Shown here: piece by piece, positions 45,719 through 55,907 of the stretch
Position numbering within the stretch: position 1 is the stretch's first letter
Layout of the letters: each line of letters starts with the position of its first letter
Source of the DNA: Alphaproteobacteria bacterium
Lineage (GTDB): Bacteria; Pseudomonadota; Alphaproteobacteria; Sphingomonadales; Emcibacteraceae
Direction: 5' to 3'
NCBI GenBank assembly: GCA_020446675.1
Contig: JAGREE010000001.1
Span: 1 to 64,000, forward strand
Length of the DNA: 64,000 nt
The notes under the pieces: generated by a model
Seen by the model: only the letters and a program-made list of their open reading frames with translations
What the model was told of the DNA's origin: nothing
Database searches by the model: none
Position numbers and translations under genes: made by a program

Positions 45719-46090
45719 TCAGTCGGCCTTTTGCCATAAGGCACAATGTGCCCCGGCCGGATCACGGATAATCGCATACTGGCCCTGCGGCATTTTACGC
45801 GGGCCATTGACGAGGGCACCGCCCAGTCTTTCAATATTTTTTAAACTGTCATCAAGCGAATGAACGGATATATAGGGTATCCACATGGGGGGAATTCCGG
45901 CATTGCCGCCGCGAGCATGACAGATGCCGGCAACGGTTTCCCCATTTTCATTATTCATATTATAGTCGTTATAATCCCCCATATCGAATGAGTCGGCAGA
46001 CCATCCGGCCACGGTCTGATAAAATTCACGAATGTTTTCTGCGTCATCAACCGTAAGATCAATCCATTCAATTTTGCCTGTTTGTGTCAT
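45719..46090 (-). CDS. VOC (glyoxalase/bleomycin resistance) family protein
   Basis: A 123-residue single vicinal-oxygen-chelate protein. IEWIDLTVDDAENIREFYQTVAGW opens the first beta-alpha-beta unit (in parts). WIPYISVHSLDDSLKNIERLGG opens the second, and GQYAIIRDPAGAHCALWQ closes it. Related proteins are dioxygenases, glyoxalases or antibiotic-binding proteins; this subgroup is often annotated only as VOC family. Isolated gene with a weak AGGGAGGG-like ribosome site. Confidence 0.88.
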   Translation of the reverse strand: MTQTGKIEWIDLTVDDAENIREFYQTVAGWSADSFDMGDYNDYNMNNENGETVAGICHARGGNAGIPPMWIPYISVHSLDDSLKNIERLGGALVNGPRKMPQGQYAIIRDPAGAHCALWQKAD

Positions 46091-46571
46091 AAATGACCCT
46101 CCCTTTATTTTGCTTTTAAATATTTTTGTTAAACACCATTTTTTTTGGACAATTTTAATAAAATATTAAGTGCTCCTGCGTAGTCTAGCAGAAATTTCAT
46201 CATTTCAGAATGTGATTTTGCAAAAGTGAGGTTTTAACCAGGAGAAGCCGCAATAGGCCCAAGGTTAAAAAAGTTGATTTTGTTTTAAGTAGTCGTCGCG
46301 CCACAGAGTAACAGTGTTTGGGTATTTATAGTAATGGCGTTTAAATTGTTGAGTAACTCTCCCCTTGGCCCCGATTCTCCCTACGGGGCCTTTTTTTTTG
46401 GATAAATGCAAGCCCCCGAAAGCCCGTTGGGCAGACACAGAACGGGAAATAGACTGTCCGGACTTACGGGAGCTGTGATTTTATTCTATGGGTTTATTAC
46501 GGGACAGATCAAATCACAAGCCGTGCAAATTCATCAAATATTTGTGATGATTGCGAGACTGACTTGATGGC
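46091..46571 (+). other. Intergenic region with orphan terminator, candidate small RNA
   Basis: A 481-base gap with no convincing protein frame. A strong plus-strand terminator at 46367-46399 has no plus-strand gene before it; ilvE, 2.3 kb upstream, has its own. A transcript of up to about 200 bases ending at 46399 is the simplest reading. No known RNA family recognised. From 46400 on, I see only a TCATCA-N8-TGATGA hairpin near 46530. Confidence 0.4.
46367..46399 (+). terminator. Orphan rho-independent terminator
   Basis: GGCCCCG, 10-base loop, CGGGGCC, then nine T. Works only on the plus strand, since no T-run follows on the other side. Confidence 0.85.
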
Positions 46572-47039
46572 TTAATTCTGTGCGATTATGCAGCGGTCCG
46601 TGGCACCATAAGGCAGCGGCGGAATTTTGAAATTATCAATATTTTCCATGCCATCAGCCTGTTCTGCCTTTAGGGCATCGAGCTCTTCATACATGCTTTC
46701 AATAATGCGCGGGTCGGAGGCATTTTTTTCTTTTTCCTCTATCGAAGCGCTAAGGTCAGCCACTTTTTTGTCAAGCTCCGGCTTATATTTGCTGTCATAA
46801 TTTGCAGTATAATCCTGATAGGCGGTTTTCCGGTGGTCCACATTCACACGCGCCACACAATTGCAGTCAAATTTTGTGTTGTTGATATTGCAGAGATTGT
46901 AGCTGCTGGTGAAATAGGCCTGATCGGTCTGGTCAATGCCGCTTAAGTCCGGCCCGGATGGTTTATCATTGGCGCCGCAGGAAGACAGAACAAAAATGGC
47001 CCCGACGACCACGGCTGTTATTTTGAAGATCTGTTTCAT
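46572..47039 (-). CDS. Small lipoprotein of unknown function
   Basis: A 155-residue protein with a type II signal peptide: KITAVVVGAIFVLSSCGAN, lipobox LSSC. The mature part has three Cys near residues 50-62 (NLCNINNTKFDCNCVARVN) and one close to the end, which suggests disulfides, plus a Lys/Glu-rich helical segment. The ATG at 47039 follows an AGGG element; 47054 is an alternative start. It lies 105 bp after the RTX gene on the same strand and may be co-transcribed with it. No family recognised. Confidence 0.75.
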   Translation of the reverse strand: MKQIFKITAVVVGAIFVLSSCGANDKPSGPDLSGIDQTDQAYFTSSYNLCNINNTKFDCNCVARVNVDHRKTAYQDYTANYDSKYKPELDKKVADLSASIEEKEKNASDPRIIESMYEELDALKAEQADGMENIDNFKIPPLPYGATDRCIIAQN

Positions 47040-47143
47040 TTTATACCCTGTCAATTTTCTGACTTAGAATGAGTACAGAGTCTAATAAATATCGCCCCGA
47101 TTGGCAACAGGCGAATAAAATTGGCCAATAAATCGAGCAGGGG

Positions 47144-50100
47144 TTAACTGATCAGCTGGGTGATATCATCATCGACATATAAATTTGCTTCACCATCAAA
47201 ATAATAATGAAGGGTTTCCCCATCAATATGAACAATGTCGCCCTGATAAACCCAGCCTTGCCCTGTTGATGTAACGGTATCACCAGCATCACCGAGGATC
47301 AAAAGCTGATTTTGACTTTCGGTTACATCCAGAACATCCTGTGCGGTTACAGTAAGGCTGTTGTCACCATAGCCGCCAATATCAATTACCGATATCTGAA
47401 CAACGTCAATATCAGCAAGATTAATATCATAACCAGAGCCAATAAATTGCAACATATCATATGTGTTATCAAGGCCGCCGTCGTAACTGTCGGCAGGATC
47501 AAATATCATAGTGTCTGTTCCGAGACCGCCGTTGATAATATCAGCCCCCAATCCACCATCAATATAATCATCACCGCCGTCACCAATTAGTGTATCATCT
47601 CCAGTACCCCCATAAAGGGTGTCATTATCATCTCCCCCTTCAAGAACGTCATTACCACCTCCACCATGTAATATGTCATTTCCTGCACCGCCGGATAGAT
47701 GATCAAAGCCATTTATGGTGACTATAATATCATCTCCTCCCGCACCATTTACAGTAGGTGCAGCAAGTGAATCCGTTTCAAAGAACACAGAATCGCTATC
47801 ATTATTGGCGTCCCATACCTGGCTTGTGGTTTCAGTGAAATTGCTATTTTGAAGACCGTCAAAACCGTTGGCAATTGCAAGGCCATTACTGAGCGTTAAG
47901 TTTGCATCACCACTGGTAAATGTGGAAAAGGCACCCTGTTCATTTATATAAAACTGATCAAAGGTCCATACACTGCTTGAATTCAACGTGTCAGAGACTT
48001 CACTATATATGGTGAAGTGATTATTTTCATCGGTACTATCAATAATATCCTGCGCGGTAAATGTCAGCGAAATTTCAGAACCAGTTGAGTGGGTTACGCC
48101 TTCCATATTTGTTGCATTTATGTCGGCTAAATCATATGTAAAACCACCACCCCAAGTGTCATCATGGGAAAATACATCATAACCATCACCGCCATCAATG
48201 GTATCTCCAAGAGAATCGGAGAGGAGATAAAAAGTGTCATTCCCACCCATCCCAATCAGTGTATCGGCTAAATTCCCCCCTTGAAGTATATTGTCTTCAT
48301 CATTACCGGTGATGTAGTTTACGGCATTTCCTGCGCCGACAATGTTTTCAATACCAACGAATGTATCCCCTTCTGCAAGGTCACCAGATGTTTCACCAGT
48401 GGTCAGGTTTACTGTAACACCGGTCATGGAATCATAGTAATTGACCGTATCCACGCCATCACCGCCGATTAATATATCTGCACCAAGGGAGCCAGCATAA
48501 CTATCATCGCCATCGGAACCAACAACAGTATCATTACCAGCCCCTGGATTAATAGAAGCAAAACTCGCTGAAGAGATAATATAATCGTTATAATCGGATC
48601 CTACAAAATATCTGAAATTAGTAAATGTATCACCGGCGGCATCACCGCCGGAACCGGTGCCATTTTCCAGATCAATGATAATCCCAGATGTGGCTGACTG
48701 ATAAAAAAGATATCCGAATCCTAGACCGTCCATTGTATCTGCGCCGGGGCCACCATCTATTCCGCTTCCGGATGTTATTATATCGTCACCATCACCACCA
48801 AAAAGAACTGCTTTTAAGAAACCGTTGTTTCCTGCAACAATTGTATCATTGCCGCCGCCGCCATGAACATAACTGTAATTGTTGGTACCAATTGTAATGA
48901 TATCGTCACCATTTCCGGATTTAATTCTGACCTGGTCATCGCCAGCTGTTATTGTCAGATCATTTTCATTGTCAGTGTCATAAAAATATCCAAACCCACC
49001 AACAGGTGCTTCAAACTCATTGGGGTTTACTTCCGTGAAATTTGTTGGCGGTTCTTCGAAGCCAATGATGTCTGCTACTGTAATGTCAATATAAAAGTTA
49101 GCATCACCACTTTGGAAATGATGATAGTCGGCTCCCTCAAATGCTACAGTTTCAACAAATGTCCATTCTGAGGAGGAATTTATACTGATATACTCACCGC
49201 TTGGGAAAAAAGATGAATCAACACTGAAATAAAGAGTATTATTTTCATCGGTTGCATTTATCAGATCTTCTGCTGTTAAGGTAAGGTTAATTCCCTCATT
49301 CTGGTCAAATGCCCTTACATATAATTTTTCGATGTTTGCAAGTTCAAAATCAGTCAGATAGATATTCCAGTTGCCCGGTACTTTATAGTTTGCCCTCAAT
49401 GTAACGGTGTCAAAATCATCACCGCCGTCAAAGTTGAAATTTGATTTACCCTCATATGTCTGATTAAAGGTTATACTATCATTTCCCGCACCGCCGATTA
49501 ATATGTCGTTCCCCTCAAGTCCGGAAAGTACGTTATCCTGATCATTTCCAATTATTATGTCGTCAAAGTATGTTCCCTGAACACTTTCAATGTTTGCCAG
49601 AATATCCCCTTCGGCGTATCCGCCTTCGGAAACACCTGTTTCCAAATTTATAGATACGCCCTCTTTGGAATAATGATAGCTAACCGAGTCAATACCATCC
49701 CCACCATCAATTGTATCAGCACCAGCACTGCCATATATTGTGTCATTTCCCCCGGCAGCAGATATGATGTCATCACCATCATTGCCGTAAAATCTATTTG
49801 CCAAATCATTTCCGGTTAGAACATCATCAAAGTGACTGCCCCATACTTCGTCAAAGCCGGAAATTATATCACCTTCCGCATGGCCACCAGAAGCAGTATT
49901 TGTTTCGAGGTTGATTGTAACACCCTGATCAGAATCATTGTAATAAAGTGTGCTACGGCTACCTAGCGAAGTTAATGTATCTGCACCGGCTCCACCCGAA
50001 ACGCGTGATGAAGGTCCTGTTACCGTAATTGTATCATCACCGTTTCCAGTGAAAATGACATTGTTATAGCCATCTGATGTTACGGTCAGATCCTCATTAC

Positions 50101-50500
50101 TGTTTTCCATTATAAAATGTGAATAATCAAAATTGGTTGTATAGGTGTTGGGTGCTGTTTCCGTGACATCGTAAACAGGATCAGGAAAACCCGTCAGATT
50201 TGAAATATTGGTTGATATGGCAAGATTTGCTTCACCACTTGTGTAATAATTATATATTTCTCCATTATCAAGCGAAGTGTGGCTGAAAACCCATTCAGAG
50301 CTGGTTGTTATGCTGTCACCACTGTCACCATCCAACAGAATAATATTTTCAGCACCGGATATTCCCGTAACGTCTTCTGCGCTAATAGTCAAAGTTGTTC
50401 CAGAACCGCCCTTTAAATTAATTATATCCATCCCGCTGGCATTTATTGAATTTAAATTAAGCGACGAGAAAGCGCTAATATCAATGGTATCCAGGTCTTC
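47144..50500 (-). repeat. Four tandem modules between RTX blocks
   Basis: A module with pattern LTxTAxDV/I...D..N.L, then a Gly-Asp or Ser-rich turn, a W, a Y/F-rich strand, (S)GEANL and a final DI...(G)F/L. Copies lie at roughly 50170-50420, 49050-49300, 47860-48080 and 47144-47360. Between them are GGxGxD RTX repeats and four copies of a GVxxNLxTG...GxAEGD linker. The DNA copies have diverged, so the duplications are old. Confidence 0.75.
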
Positions 50501-53500
50501 TTCACCGTTAAACTGATCCGTTTCAATGTCATCACCTGGACTAACGACAAAAATATCCTCCCCAGAGCCGCCCGCTATTACATCCGCTCCTGCACCGCCA
50601 ATAATTATATCGTTACCACCAAGTCCATTAATTATGTCGTCTGAATCTGTTCCGTTCAGTGTTTCAGATGCATTTGTGCCATTGATTACATTCGTCGCTC
50701 CGCTTACCGTTACGATTAGCGTGGCTGTATCAACACCCCCGTTACCGTCAGAGATTTCATAATCGATTGTGACATCGGCGCTTTGCCCAATATTAAGGTG
50801 TTCATATGTGCCATTGGGGTCATACACCAATTCATTATTAACAATTGAAACTGATCCGGTTCCAGAAATAATTGTAGCTGCCGTTAAGGTCAGATTATCC
50901 CCGTCAATGTCGGTGTCATTATCCAATACATCAATAGTAACGAGCGAATTTTCATCAGTCGAAGTGGCATCCGATGTTAAAGACGGGTCATCATTTGTGC
51001 CATTTATTGTTATTGTGAGAATTCCATTATCTGTCCCGTTCCCATCACTAACAGTGTAGGATATTTGAACCTGCTCACTTTCATTATGAGCAAGATGGTC
51101 AAAATCCGAACCGGTATCAAATCGTATTTCATTATTGACTATGGTTACGCTGCCTTTATTGATTGGTGCAGTCGCCGAAATAACGGAAAGTTCATCTCCA
51201 TCTGAATCTGTATCATTCGCCAGAACATTGAAAACTTGAATGTCATTCTCATTTATTGTTCCACTATCATCTATTGCGACGGGTAATTCATCATCATCGA
51301 TGATTGTAAGTTGACCTGTGCTATCAGATATAGTGGCGTTTGATGGGTTGGAAAGGGTGGTGTTGACCACTTCATCGGCTTCGTCTATGTTGTCATCAGA
51401 CCAGGTGGTGACAAATGTTTTTTCAGTTTCGCCAGGGTTAAAAGTAAGCGTGCCGCTTGATCCGTCAGGGGCATTATAATCCACAGTCACATTTGAAAAA
51501 TAAGAGTGTGATAAGGTGACGGTATAGGTGGCTGTTTCAGCTACTTCATTTGCTGAAATGTCACTAATACTAATCGTGGGAATAGCTTCGACTATAGTTT
51601 CAGTAGATGTTGAAGAAACGCTTTCATTGGTGCCAAATGCGTCAGTATAGCTTGCGACGACTGATATTTCATGGCCGACATCATCAAGAGTAAGCAGATA
51701 GCTATCACCATCTGCACCCGCGATTTCAATTCCATCACGTTGCCATTGATAGCCAATGGTGCCAAGGCCATCAATATCCAACAGATTATTTGAGGCTGTC
51801 AGCGTTTCGCCCTGTACGTTGGTACCCGATATGCTGACAGAACCGGTGGGATCATCATTGATATTGGCAACAGGGCCAGTAGTCGCAGAAATTTCAACAG
51901 GATCACCGCTACCGTCAGAATTACCATACCTTGCAATCATAGTGATTTCGTGGCCGACATCATCCTGCGTCAGGTTATAGACATTAAAAAGTGCGTGTTC
52001 AATATCGACACCATCACGCTGCCATTGAAAAAGTACTGTTACATCACCCCCATCAGGGTCACTTAGCCGGAGGTTGCCTGTTAAACTATATCCTTGGGCA
52101 ACAGTCCCGGTAATTTCAATATATCCTGTGGTTGGATCTTCAACGCCGTCTACGGAAATTATGACTGATCCGTCTGTGGTGGTTTTGCCGTCTGAAACGG
52201 TGTAGGTAATATCAACCTGTTCATTTTCACCGCCTTTCAGGCGATCAAAATCGGTGCCAGGGTCAAATTGAATTTTTCCATCAACAATGGACACGGTCCC
52301 ATAGTCACTGTTAAGTGTCACATTTTGCAATGTAAGCGTATCGCCATTGACATCCGTATCATTGGCAAGAACGTCAATAAGGATAGACTGGTTTTCTGTT
52401 ATATTTGCAGTGTCTGCTTTTGCTATGGGTGCGTCATTAATAGTCGGGTTAACATCCACATTATTGTTAAGGGCATCGTCAATATCATTGTTGCCGCCGG
52501 TATCGATATTTCCTGTGCCGGATATTTGGTTAAGGCCAAGATCATCAATATCAGCGGCATCATCAACATGAAGCGTGACGGCGGGGGCGAGGTCAATGGT
52601 ATCGGCATTATCGATTTTGGCGGCAATATCGCCTAGATTAACATTGGTGCTGCCGCCATTGCCGTTGATCTGGACTTTGACATCGGCACTGCCAACAGTG
52701 CTTATTGAGCCGATTTCGTCAAGGTCTGAGGCATCATCAATGACAAAAGTCACATCACCATCAATATTCAGGTTTCCAATGTCGGTGATATTAAGGCTGC
52801 TTAAATCAATGATATAAGTATTCCCGGGCGGCACTTCGATATTGATCACTGAACTGCCGTCACCATCGACGGTGGTGAATAAGGCCATCTGGGCGGCGGT
52901 CAGGGTGACATCGGAATTGACCACCAAAACTGTGACATTGGTCAGGGTAACACCGGTCAGGTCAACGGTGCCATAGATGAAAAGCGTGTTGGTGCCGGTA
53001 CCACCGTCAATGGTTTCACCGGCTGATACTTCGCTAACGCCGCGGCCGTTAAGATCGGCGAGGGTGAGAAGCGATGAAAGATCGGTGCCCGATCCGGCAG
53101 GATTGGTGATATCGGCCTGGACATATTGATTGGCGGCTGTGGTGCCAACAACAACGATGGCATCATTTCCCGCACCGGCATTAATGGCATCACTGCCGTT
53201 GCCCCCGCGAATTTGATCGTTGCCGTTTCCACTTGAAATGGTGTCATTGCCCGGGCCGCCCTTGACAATATCATCGCCTGCACCGGTTGAAAGTATATCA
53301 TTGCCGCTACCGCCATCAACGATATCATCGCCGGACCCGGTACTGATTGTGTCATTGCCACCCTTGCCGGTGACGGTCAGGTCCGCTGTTGCGGTTGCTT
53401 TGGAGAGGACGCTGTCGCTGCTATCAACAGCGATAAAAACATTGGTCGGGTTTTCGGTAAAGTCCGGGGTCGGGGTTGGGGTAGGGGTTGGTGTAGACGG

Positions 53501-53701
53501 AGCGGGAGCAGGCGTATCATCAGGATTTCCACCACCACCACCGCTGTCGCCGCCGCAGGCCGCGAGCGGGAGGACAGACATCAAAATACCTGCCTGCTTT
53601 AATTTTTTAGTCTTTTGATTATGATTGTCGCTACTTAAATCAGCCTTGATGGCTTTTGAAACTGTGGTGGAAAAGCCTGGCTTTTGATCACTGTCGGACA
53701 T
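47144..53701 (-). CDS. Giant RTX/cadherin-like/Calx-beta surface protein
   Basis: A 2185-residue calcium-binding protein. A polar N-terminus (1-36) leads to a short hydrophobic stretch and lipobox-like LPLAACGG (Cys49), then a Gly run and a Thr-Pro linker (62-80). RTX block 1 spans 112-185. After a beta-rich region come a cadherin-like domain (about 421-520, [13 protein letters not shown]), two Ig-like repeats with [14 protein letters not shown] (530-710), a Calx-beta domain (711-808) and two more cadherin-like domains (811-1003). The C-terminal half alternates RTX blocks with four modules of one type, the last ending the protein (DDDITQLIS). It is likely cell-surface or secreted, for adhesion or matrix. 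No type I secretion genes are in the window. Confidence 0.9.
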   Translation of the reverse strand: MSDSDQKPGFSTTVSKAIKADLSSDNHNQKTKKLKQAGILMSVLPLAACGGDSGGGGGNPDDTPAPAPSTPTPTPTPTPDFTENPTNVFIAVDSSDSVLSKATATADLTVTGKGGNDTISTGSGDDIVDGGSGNDILSTGAGDDIVKGGPGNDTISSGNGNDQIRGGNGSDAINAGAGNDAIVVVGTTAANQYVQADITNPAGSGTDLSSLLTLADLNGRGVSEVSAGETIDGGTGTNTLFIYGTVDLTGVTLTNVTVLVVNSDVTLTAAQMALFTTVDGDGSSVINIEVPPGNTYIIDLSSLNITDIGNLNIDGDVTFVIDDASDLDEIGSISTVGSADVKVQINGNGGSTNVNLGDIAAKIDNADTIDLAPAVTLHVDDAADIDDLGLNQISGTGNIDTGGNNDIDDALNNNVDVNPTINDAPIAKADTANITENQSILIDVLANDTDVNGDTLTLQNVTLNSDYGTVSIVDGKIQFDPGTDFDRLKGGENEQVDITYTVSDGKTTTDGSVIISVDGVEDPTTGYIEITGTVAQGYSLTGNLRLSDPDGGDVTVLFQWQRDGVDIEHALFNVYNLTQDDVGHEITMIARYGNSDGSGDPVEISATTGPVANINDDPTGSVSISGTNVQGETLTASNNLLDIDGLGTIGYQWQRDGIEIAGADGDSYLLTLDDVGHEISVVASYTDAFGTNESVSSTSTETIVEAIPTISISDISANEVAETATYTVTLSHSYFSNVTVDYNAPDGSSGTLTFNPGETEKTFVTTWSDDNIDEADEVVNTTLSNPSNATISDSTGQLTIIDDDELPVAIDDSGTINENDIQVFNVLANDTDSDGDELSVISATAPINKGSVTIVNNEIRFDTGSDFDHLAHNESEQVQISYTVSDGNGTDNGILTITINGTNDDPSLTSDATSTDENSLVTIDVLDNDTDIDGDNLTLTAATIISGTGSVSIVNNELVYDPNGTYEHLNIGQSADVTIDYEISDGNGGVDTATLIVTVSGATNVINGTNASETLNGTDSDDIINGLGGNDIIIGGAGADVIAGGSGEDIFVVSPGDDIETDQFNGEEDLDTIDISAFSSLNLNSINASGMDIINLKGGSGTTLTISAEDVTGISGAENIILLDGDSGDSITTSSEWVFSHTSLDNGEIYNYYTSGEANLAISTNISNLTGFPDPVYDVTETAPNTYTTNFDYSHFIMENSNEDLTVTSDGYNNVIFTGNGDDTITVTGPSSRVSGGAGADTLTSLGSRSTLYYNDSDQGVTINLETNTASGGHAEGDIISGFDEVWGSHFDDVLTGNDLANRFYGNDGDDIISAAGGNDTIYGSAGADTIDGGDGIDSVSYHYSKEGVSINLETGVSEGGYAEGDILANIESVQGTYFDDIIIGNDQDNVLSGLEGNDILIGGAGNDSITFNQTYEGKSNFNFDGGDDFDTVTLRANYKVPGNWNIYLTDFELANIEKLYVRAFDQNEGINLTLTAEDLINATDENNTLYFSVDSSFFPSGEYISINSSSEWTFVETVAFEGADYHHFQSGDANFYIDITVADIIGFEEPPTNFTEVNPNEFEAPVGGFGYFYDTDNENDLTITAGDDQVRIKSGNGDDIITIGTNNYSYVHGGGGNDTIVAGNNGFLKAVLFGGDGDDIITSGSGIDGGPGADTMDGLGFGYLFYQSATSGIIIDLENGTGSGGDAAGDTFTNFRYFVGSDYNDYIISSASFASINPGAGNDTVVGSDGDDSYAGSLGADILIGGDGVDTVNYYDSMTGVTVNLTTGETSGDLAEGDTFVGIENIVGAGNAVNYITGNDEDNILQGGNLADTLIGMGGNDTFYLLSDSLGDTIDGGDGYDVFSHDDTWGGGFTYDLADINATNMEGVTHSTGSEISLTFTAQDIIDSTDENNHFTIYSEVSDTLNSSSVWTFDQFYINEQGAFSTFTSGDANLTLSNGLAIANGFDGLQNSNFTETTSQVWDANNDSDSVFFETDSLAAPTVNGAGGDDIIVTINGFDHLSGGAGNDILHGGGGNDVLEGGDDNDTLYGGTGDDTLIGDGGDDYIDGGLGADIINGGLGTDTMIFDPADSYDGGLDNTYDMLQFIGSGYDINLADIDVVQISVIDIGGYGDNSLTVTAQDVLDVTESQNQLLILGDAGDTVTSTGQGWVYQGDIVHIDGETLHYYFDGEANLYVDDDITQLIS
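53147..53368 (-). repeat. N-terminal RTX nonapeptide block
   Basis: Residues 112-185 hold about eight tandem GG/AGxGxDxI/L units ([27 protein letters not shown] and so on). Each pair of turns binds Ca2+ in a parallel beta roll. Confidence 0.9.
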
Positions 53702-53847
53702 ACGAAATTCCCCAATACTACAACTATTACTAAATACTCACTGCAAAAACTATAGGCAGGAAAATCCGCAAATTCAAGAAAAAATAGTTAAAAAAGTGTT
53801 AACCATAATGAGAGGTTTATTTAATTTATCGCTTCCTGAGTGTGTGA

Positions 53848-54471
53848 TCAGGCTTTTTTAACGTATAGCACTCTGGCAGCCCACTCGATGGTTTTATCAT
53901 GCATGGGCGGGGCATTGTGGCTTTCAAGATGATAAAGTCCGGGGGCGGACCCGCGGGACAACCGCTTTATATAAATGGGGCCATCGAGGACTTTGATAAT
54001 GCATTGACGGCCGATACATTCGCTTTCATCAATATCAATGCCGTTACGAATATAAAAGATAATATCGCCGTCCTCATATGCGGGATACATGCTGTCACCG
54101 GAAACTTTAACCGCAACCGCGGTTTCACGAAGGCCTGGCGGGGTATCAACCTCGTCCATGCCGTCCCCATGGGCATAATCATCAAAGGGAATATTAACTT
54201 CACCAGCCCCGACATAGCCGACAACCGGGGTGAGGCGGGGTGTTTCGGGAAGGCTTTCTGTGCCCAGAAGATAATCAACCGAACAGTCGAAATAATCAGC
54301 GAGGGCGCGCAGATGGTCATGTTCCGGTTCATCAATCCCCGCTTCCCAGCGGGAAATGGTCGATTGCTTTACCCCCATCAGATTGCCGAGGGCGGTCTGG
54401 TTAATGTTTTTCCGGTTTTTCCGCATGGCTTTCAGGCGTTCACCGAATTTTATGTTTGGCTTTTTTTTCAC
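53848..54471 (-). CDS. CI/LexA-type phage repressor with S24 peptidase domain
   Basis: A 207-residue repressor. Residues about 8-70 form an XRE helix-turn-helix (NQTALGNLMGVKQSTISRWE). Residues 80-205 form a self-cleaving S24 domain: cleavage site Ala89-Gly90 (YVGAG), nucleophile Ser127 in SGDSMYP, general base Lys169 in IYIKRL. RecA-stimulated cleavage after DNA damage is expected. The gene is divergent from an early operon, with three matching operators between. This is the standard layout of a prophage immunity region. Confidence 0.92.
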   Translation of the reverse strand: MKKKPNIKFGERLKAMRKNRKNINQTALGNLMGVKQSTISRWEAGIDEPEHDHLRALADYFDCSVDYLLGTESLPETPRLTPVVGYVGAGEVNIPFDDYAHGDGMDEVDTPPGLRETAVAVKVSGDSMYPAYEDGDIIFYIRNGIDIDESECIGRQCIIKVLDGPIYIKRLSRGSAPGLYHLESHNAPPMHDKTIEWAARVLYVKKA

Positions 54472-54493
54472 TTTGGATTTCCCGAATCTTCCC

Positions 54494-54531
54494 TATGCGC
54501 ATAGCGTATATACATTTAACGTATATTTCAA
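54494..54531 (-). promoter_or_regulatory. Repressor promoter with two operators
   Basis: Two sites of form TATRCG-N5-CGTATA: 54494-54510 (TATGCG-N5-CGTATA) and 54509-54525 (TATACA-N5-CGTATA), overlapping by 2 bp. On the minus strand TTGAAA (54531-54526), 17 bases, TACGCT forms a promoter for the repressor that both sites cover. Confidence 0.65.
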
Positions 54532-54553
54532 GCAATAAATTTGTGTTTCTTAC

Positions 54554-54581
54554 TTGACAAAATATGCGTTAAGCGTATATT
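54554..54581 (+). promoter_or_regulatory. Early promoter with operator between -35 and -10
   Basis: TTGACA at 54554-54559, 16-base spacer, TATATT at 54576-54581. The operator TATGCG-N5-CGTATA (54563-54579) fills the spacer and reaches into the -10, so bound repressor should block polymerase. Confidence 0.75.
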
Positions 54582-54940
54582 AAGATTTAACAGATCATGA
54601 GTCCCGCCAATAGAGCCGTTCATAATCCGGTTTGGTGATTGGGGTTCTTCAGCCTCCTGTTTCTATGTCGCAGTTGAGAATGCTGGGACCCTGAAAATGA
54701 TGGATGATGGTCTGTTAAAAGTGACTCCAGGGGGGTAATTCGCTTCCTAAAGATCGAGGTTTTTTCCCGACCTCGAAAATTCCCATTTCCGTTGTCACAT
54801 GGCTTTGTCTCATTTTTCCCAGGAGATAAAGCAATCTCGAGCGGATGGGTTTTTCTCCCTTTCATGGTCCCATCCGCTCACTTTTTTAAATTTAAACATT
54901 TTAGCACGGCTTTGGCAGCAAGGCGGGAATAGGATCGTTA
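54582..54940 (+). other. Early-transcript leader without protein gene
   Basis: About 360 bases from the early promoter to the first likely gene. There is no cro-like gene; only very short frames occur. It contains a hairpin TCGAGGT-N9-ACCTCGA at 54754-54776 and a strong terminator at 54839-54887. The leader could be an attenuator, an antitermination target or a small RNA. Confidence 0.5.
54839..54887 (+). terminator. Strong terminator in early leader
   Basis: GAGCGGATGGG pairs perfectly with CCCATCCGCTC (11 bp) around a 19-base loop, followed by AC and six T. It lies before all downstream early genes. Confidence 0.8.
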
Positions 54941-55092
54941 TGTCATTTAAAAATATAGAAGAAATAGAAAAACTCACCGATCAGGAACGCGATCAGATCA
55001 GAATAACGCCATCATTTTCCGAGGCGGTTTTGATCTTTATCTGTTTTTTTGGGCTTTGGTTGCTGCTGGTCAATATCAGTCATTTTCTGTGA
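54941..55092 (+). CDS. Small single-span membrane protein
   Basis: A 50-residue protein: charged N-terminus (MSFKNIEEIEKLTDQERDQI) and one C-terminal membrane helix (EAVLIFICFFGLWLLLVNI). The frame is open upstream to 54799, but those codons cross the terminator hairpin, so the ATG at 54941 is preferred; its ribosome site is weak (ATAGGAT). It ends 8 bp before the DUF1376-type gene. Function unknown. Confidence 0.5.
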
Positions 55093-55100
55093 GGTTCACT

Positions 55101-55907
55101 ATGGCTGATATGTATATGCGTAACATCCGCGACTGGCGGGAAGGCACCATCATGCTCACTTTTGAAGAGAAGGGCTATTATGATGAGCTTCTAAACCTGA
55201 TTTACCTTCATGATGATCTACTCCCCGACAATGATGCGCTGATCTGCCGCTCAATGCCGGTTCATCCTGTTAGCCACAGAAGACTTAAAAAGCGGCTGAT
55301 CGATGCCGGCCTGATTGAGATCAAAAACGGCTTTTATCACAATAAAAGAGCAAGTTTAGAGGTCAATAAGATCAATGATCTGTCGATAAAGAACAGAGTT
55401 AGAGCCGAGAGTCGTTGGTCTAAGTCATTGAAAAAAAAGGAAACGTGCGATGCCGCGGCAATGCTGAAAGTGAAAGTGAAAGTGAATAGTGAAAGTGAAT
55501 CTTTAAATAGCAAAACAGAGGAGAGTGAAAATGCAGAAAAACCAGGACCTGACAATCGCGGAGAAAAGCGTGGAAACAAAGACCCAAAAAAATGCACAAT
55601 CGATCAGGTGCTCGACCCGGAAGGAGATATCCCCGAAGATTATCTTGCCTATGCAAGGCAATGGGGCATTGCTAACCCGCAGCGACGCTTCCTTGACTGG
55701 GCAGGCTGGTGGCTTGGTGAAAATGGACGTAAAGCCGGTGCCAGGGGGTGGCTACAAACCTGGAAGTCACGGGTACGTAAAGACGCTGACCGGCAACTGG
55801 CAACAGGTGGCAATCAGCAGGGACCCAAACGGGATAGCGGCTCTGCCACCACTGACGGCGCGCGACTGGCGCTTGATCGACGACGAAATCGATCGCGAAA
55901 GATATGA
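55101..55907 (+). CDS. DUF1376-type phage replication protein
   Basis: A 268-residue protein. The N-terminal 85 residues match the DUF1376/YdaU-like winged-helix pattern: YMRNIRDWREGTIMLTFEEKGYYDELLNLIY (in parts), LPDNDALICRSMPV and RRLKKRLIDAGLIEIKNGFYHN. A Ser/Glu/Lys-rich linker follows, then a C-terminal helix block (RRFLDWAGWWLGENGRKAGARGWLQTWKSRV, in parts) seen in phage replisome organisers. The ATG at 55101 follows TGAGG. The last 100 bases overlap the next gene in another frame, and the C-terminus (RRRNRSRKI) is odd. Confidence 0.8.
   Translation: MADMYMRNIRDWREGTIMLTFEEKGYYDELLNLIYLHDDLLPDNDALICRSMPVHPVSHRRLKKRLIDAGLIEIKNGFYHNKRASLEVNKINDLSIKNRVRAESRWSKSLKKKETCDAAAMLKVKVKVNSESESLNSKTEESENAEKPGPDNRGEKRGNKDPKKCTIDQVLDPEGDIPEDYLAYARQWGIANPQRRFLDWAGWWLGENGRKAGARGWLQTWKSRVRKDADRQLATGGNQQGPKRDSGSATTDGARLALDRRRNRSRKI

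Noticed and set aside
46400..46571. A tRNA or phage attachment site beside the orphan terminator
   Set aside because: No cloverleaf, anticodon arm or CCA end can be formed, and no matching repeat was seen at the other side of the phage-like region.
47144..53701. Repetitive DNA and several long plus-strand frames opposite the RTX gene (for example around 50277-51059)
   Set aside because: The repeats are coding RTX units with diverged DNA, not CRISPR. The opposite frames are Ser/Pro/Val-rich shadows of the repeats, with no ribosome sites.
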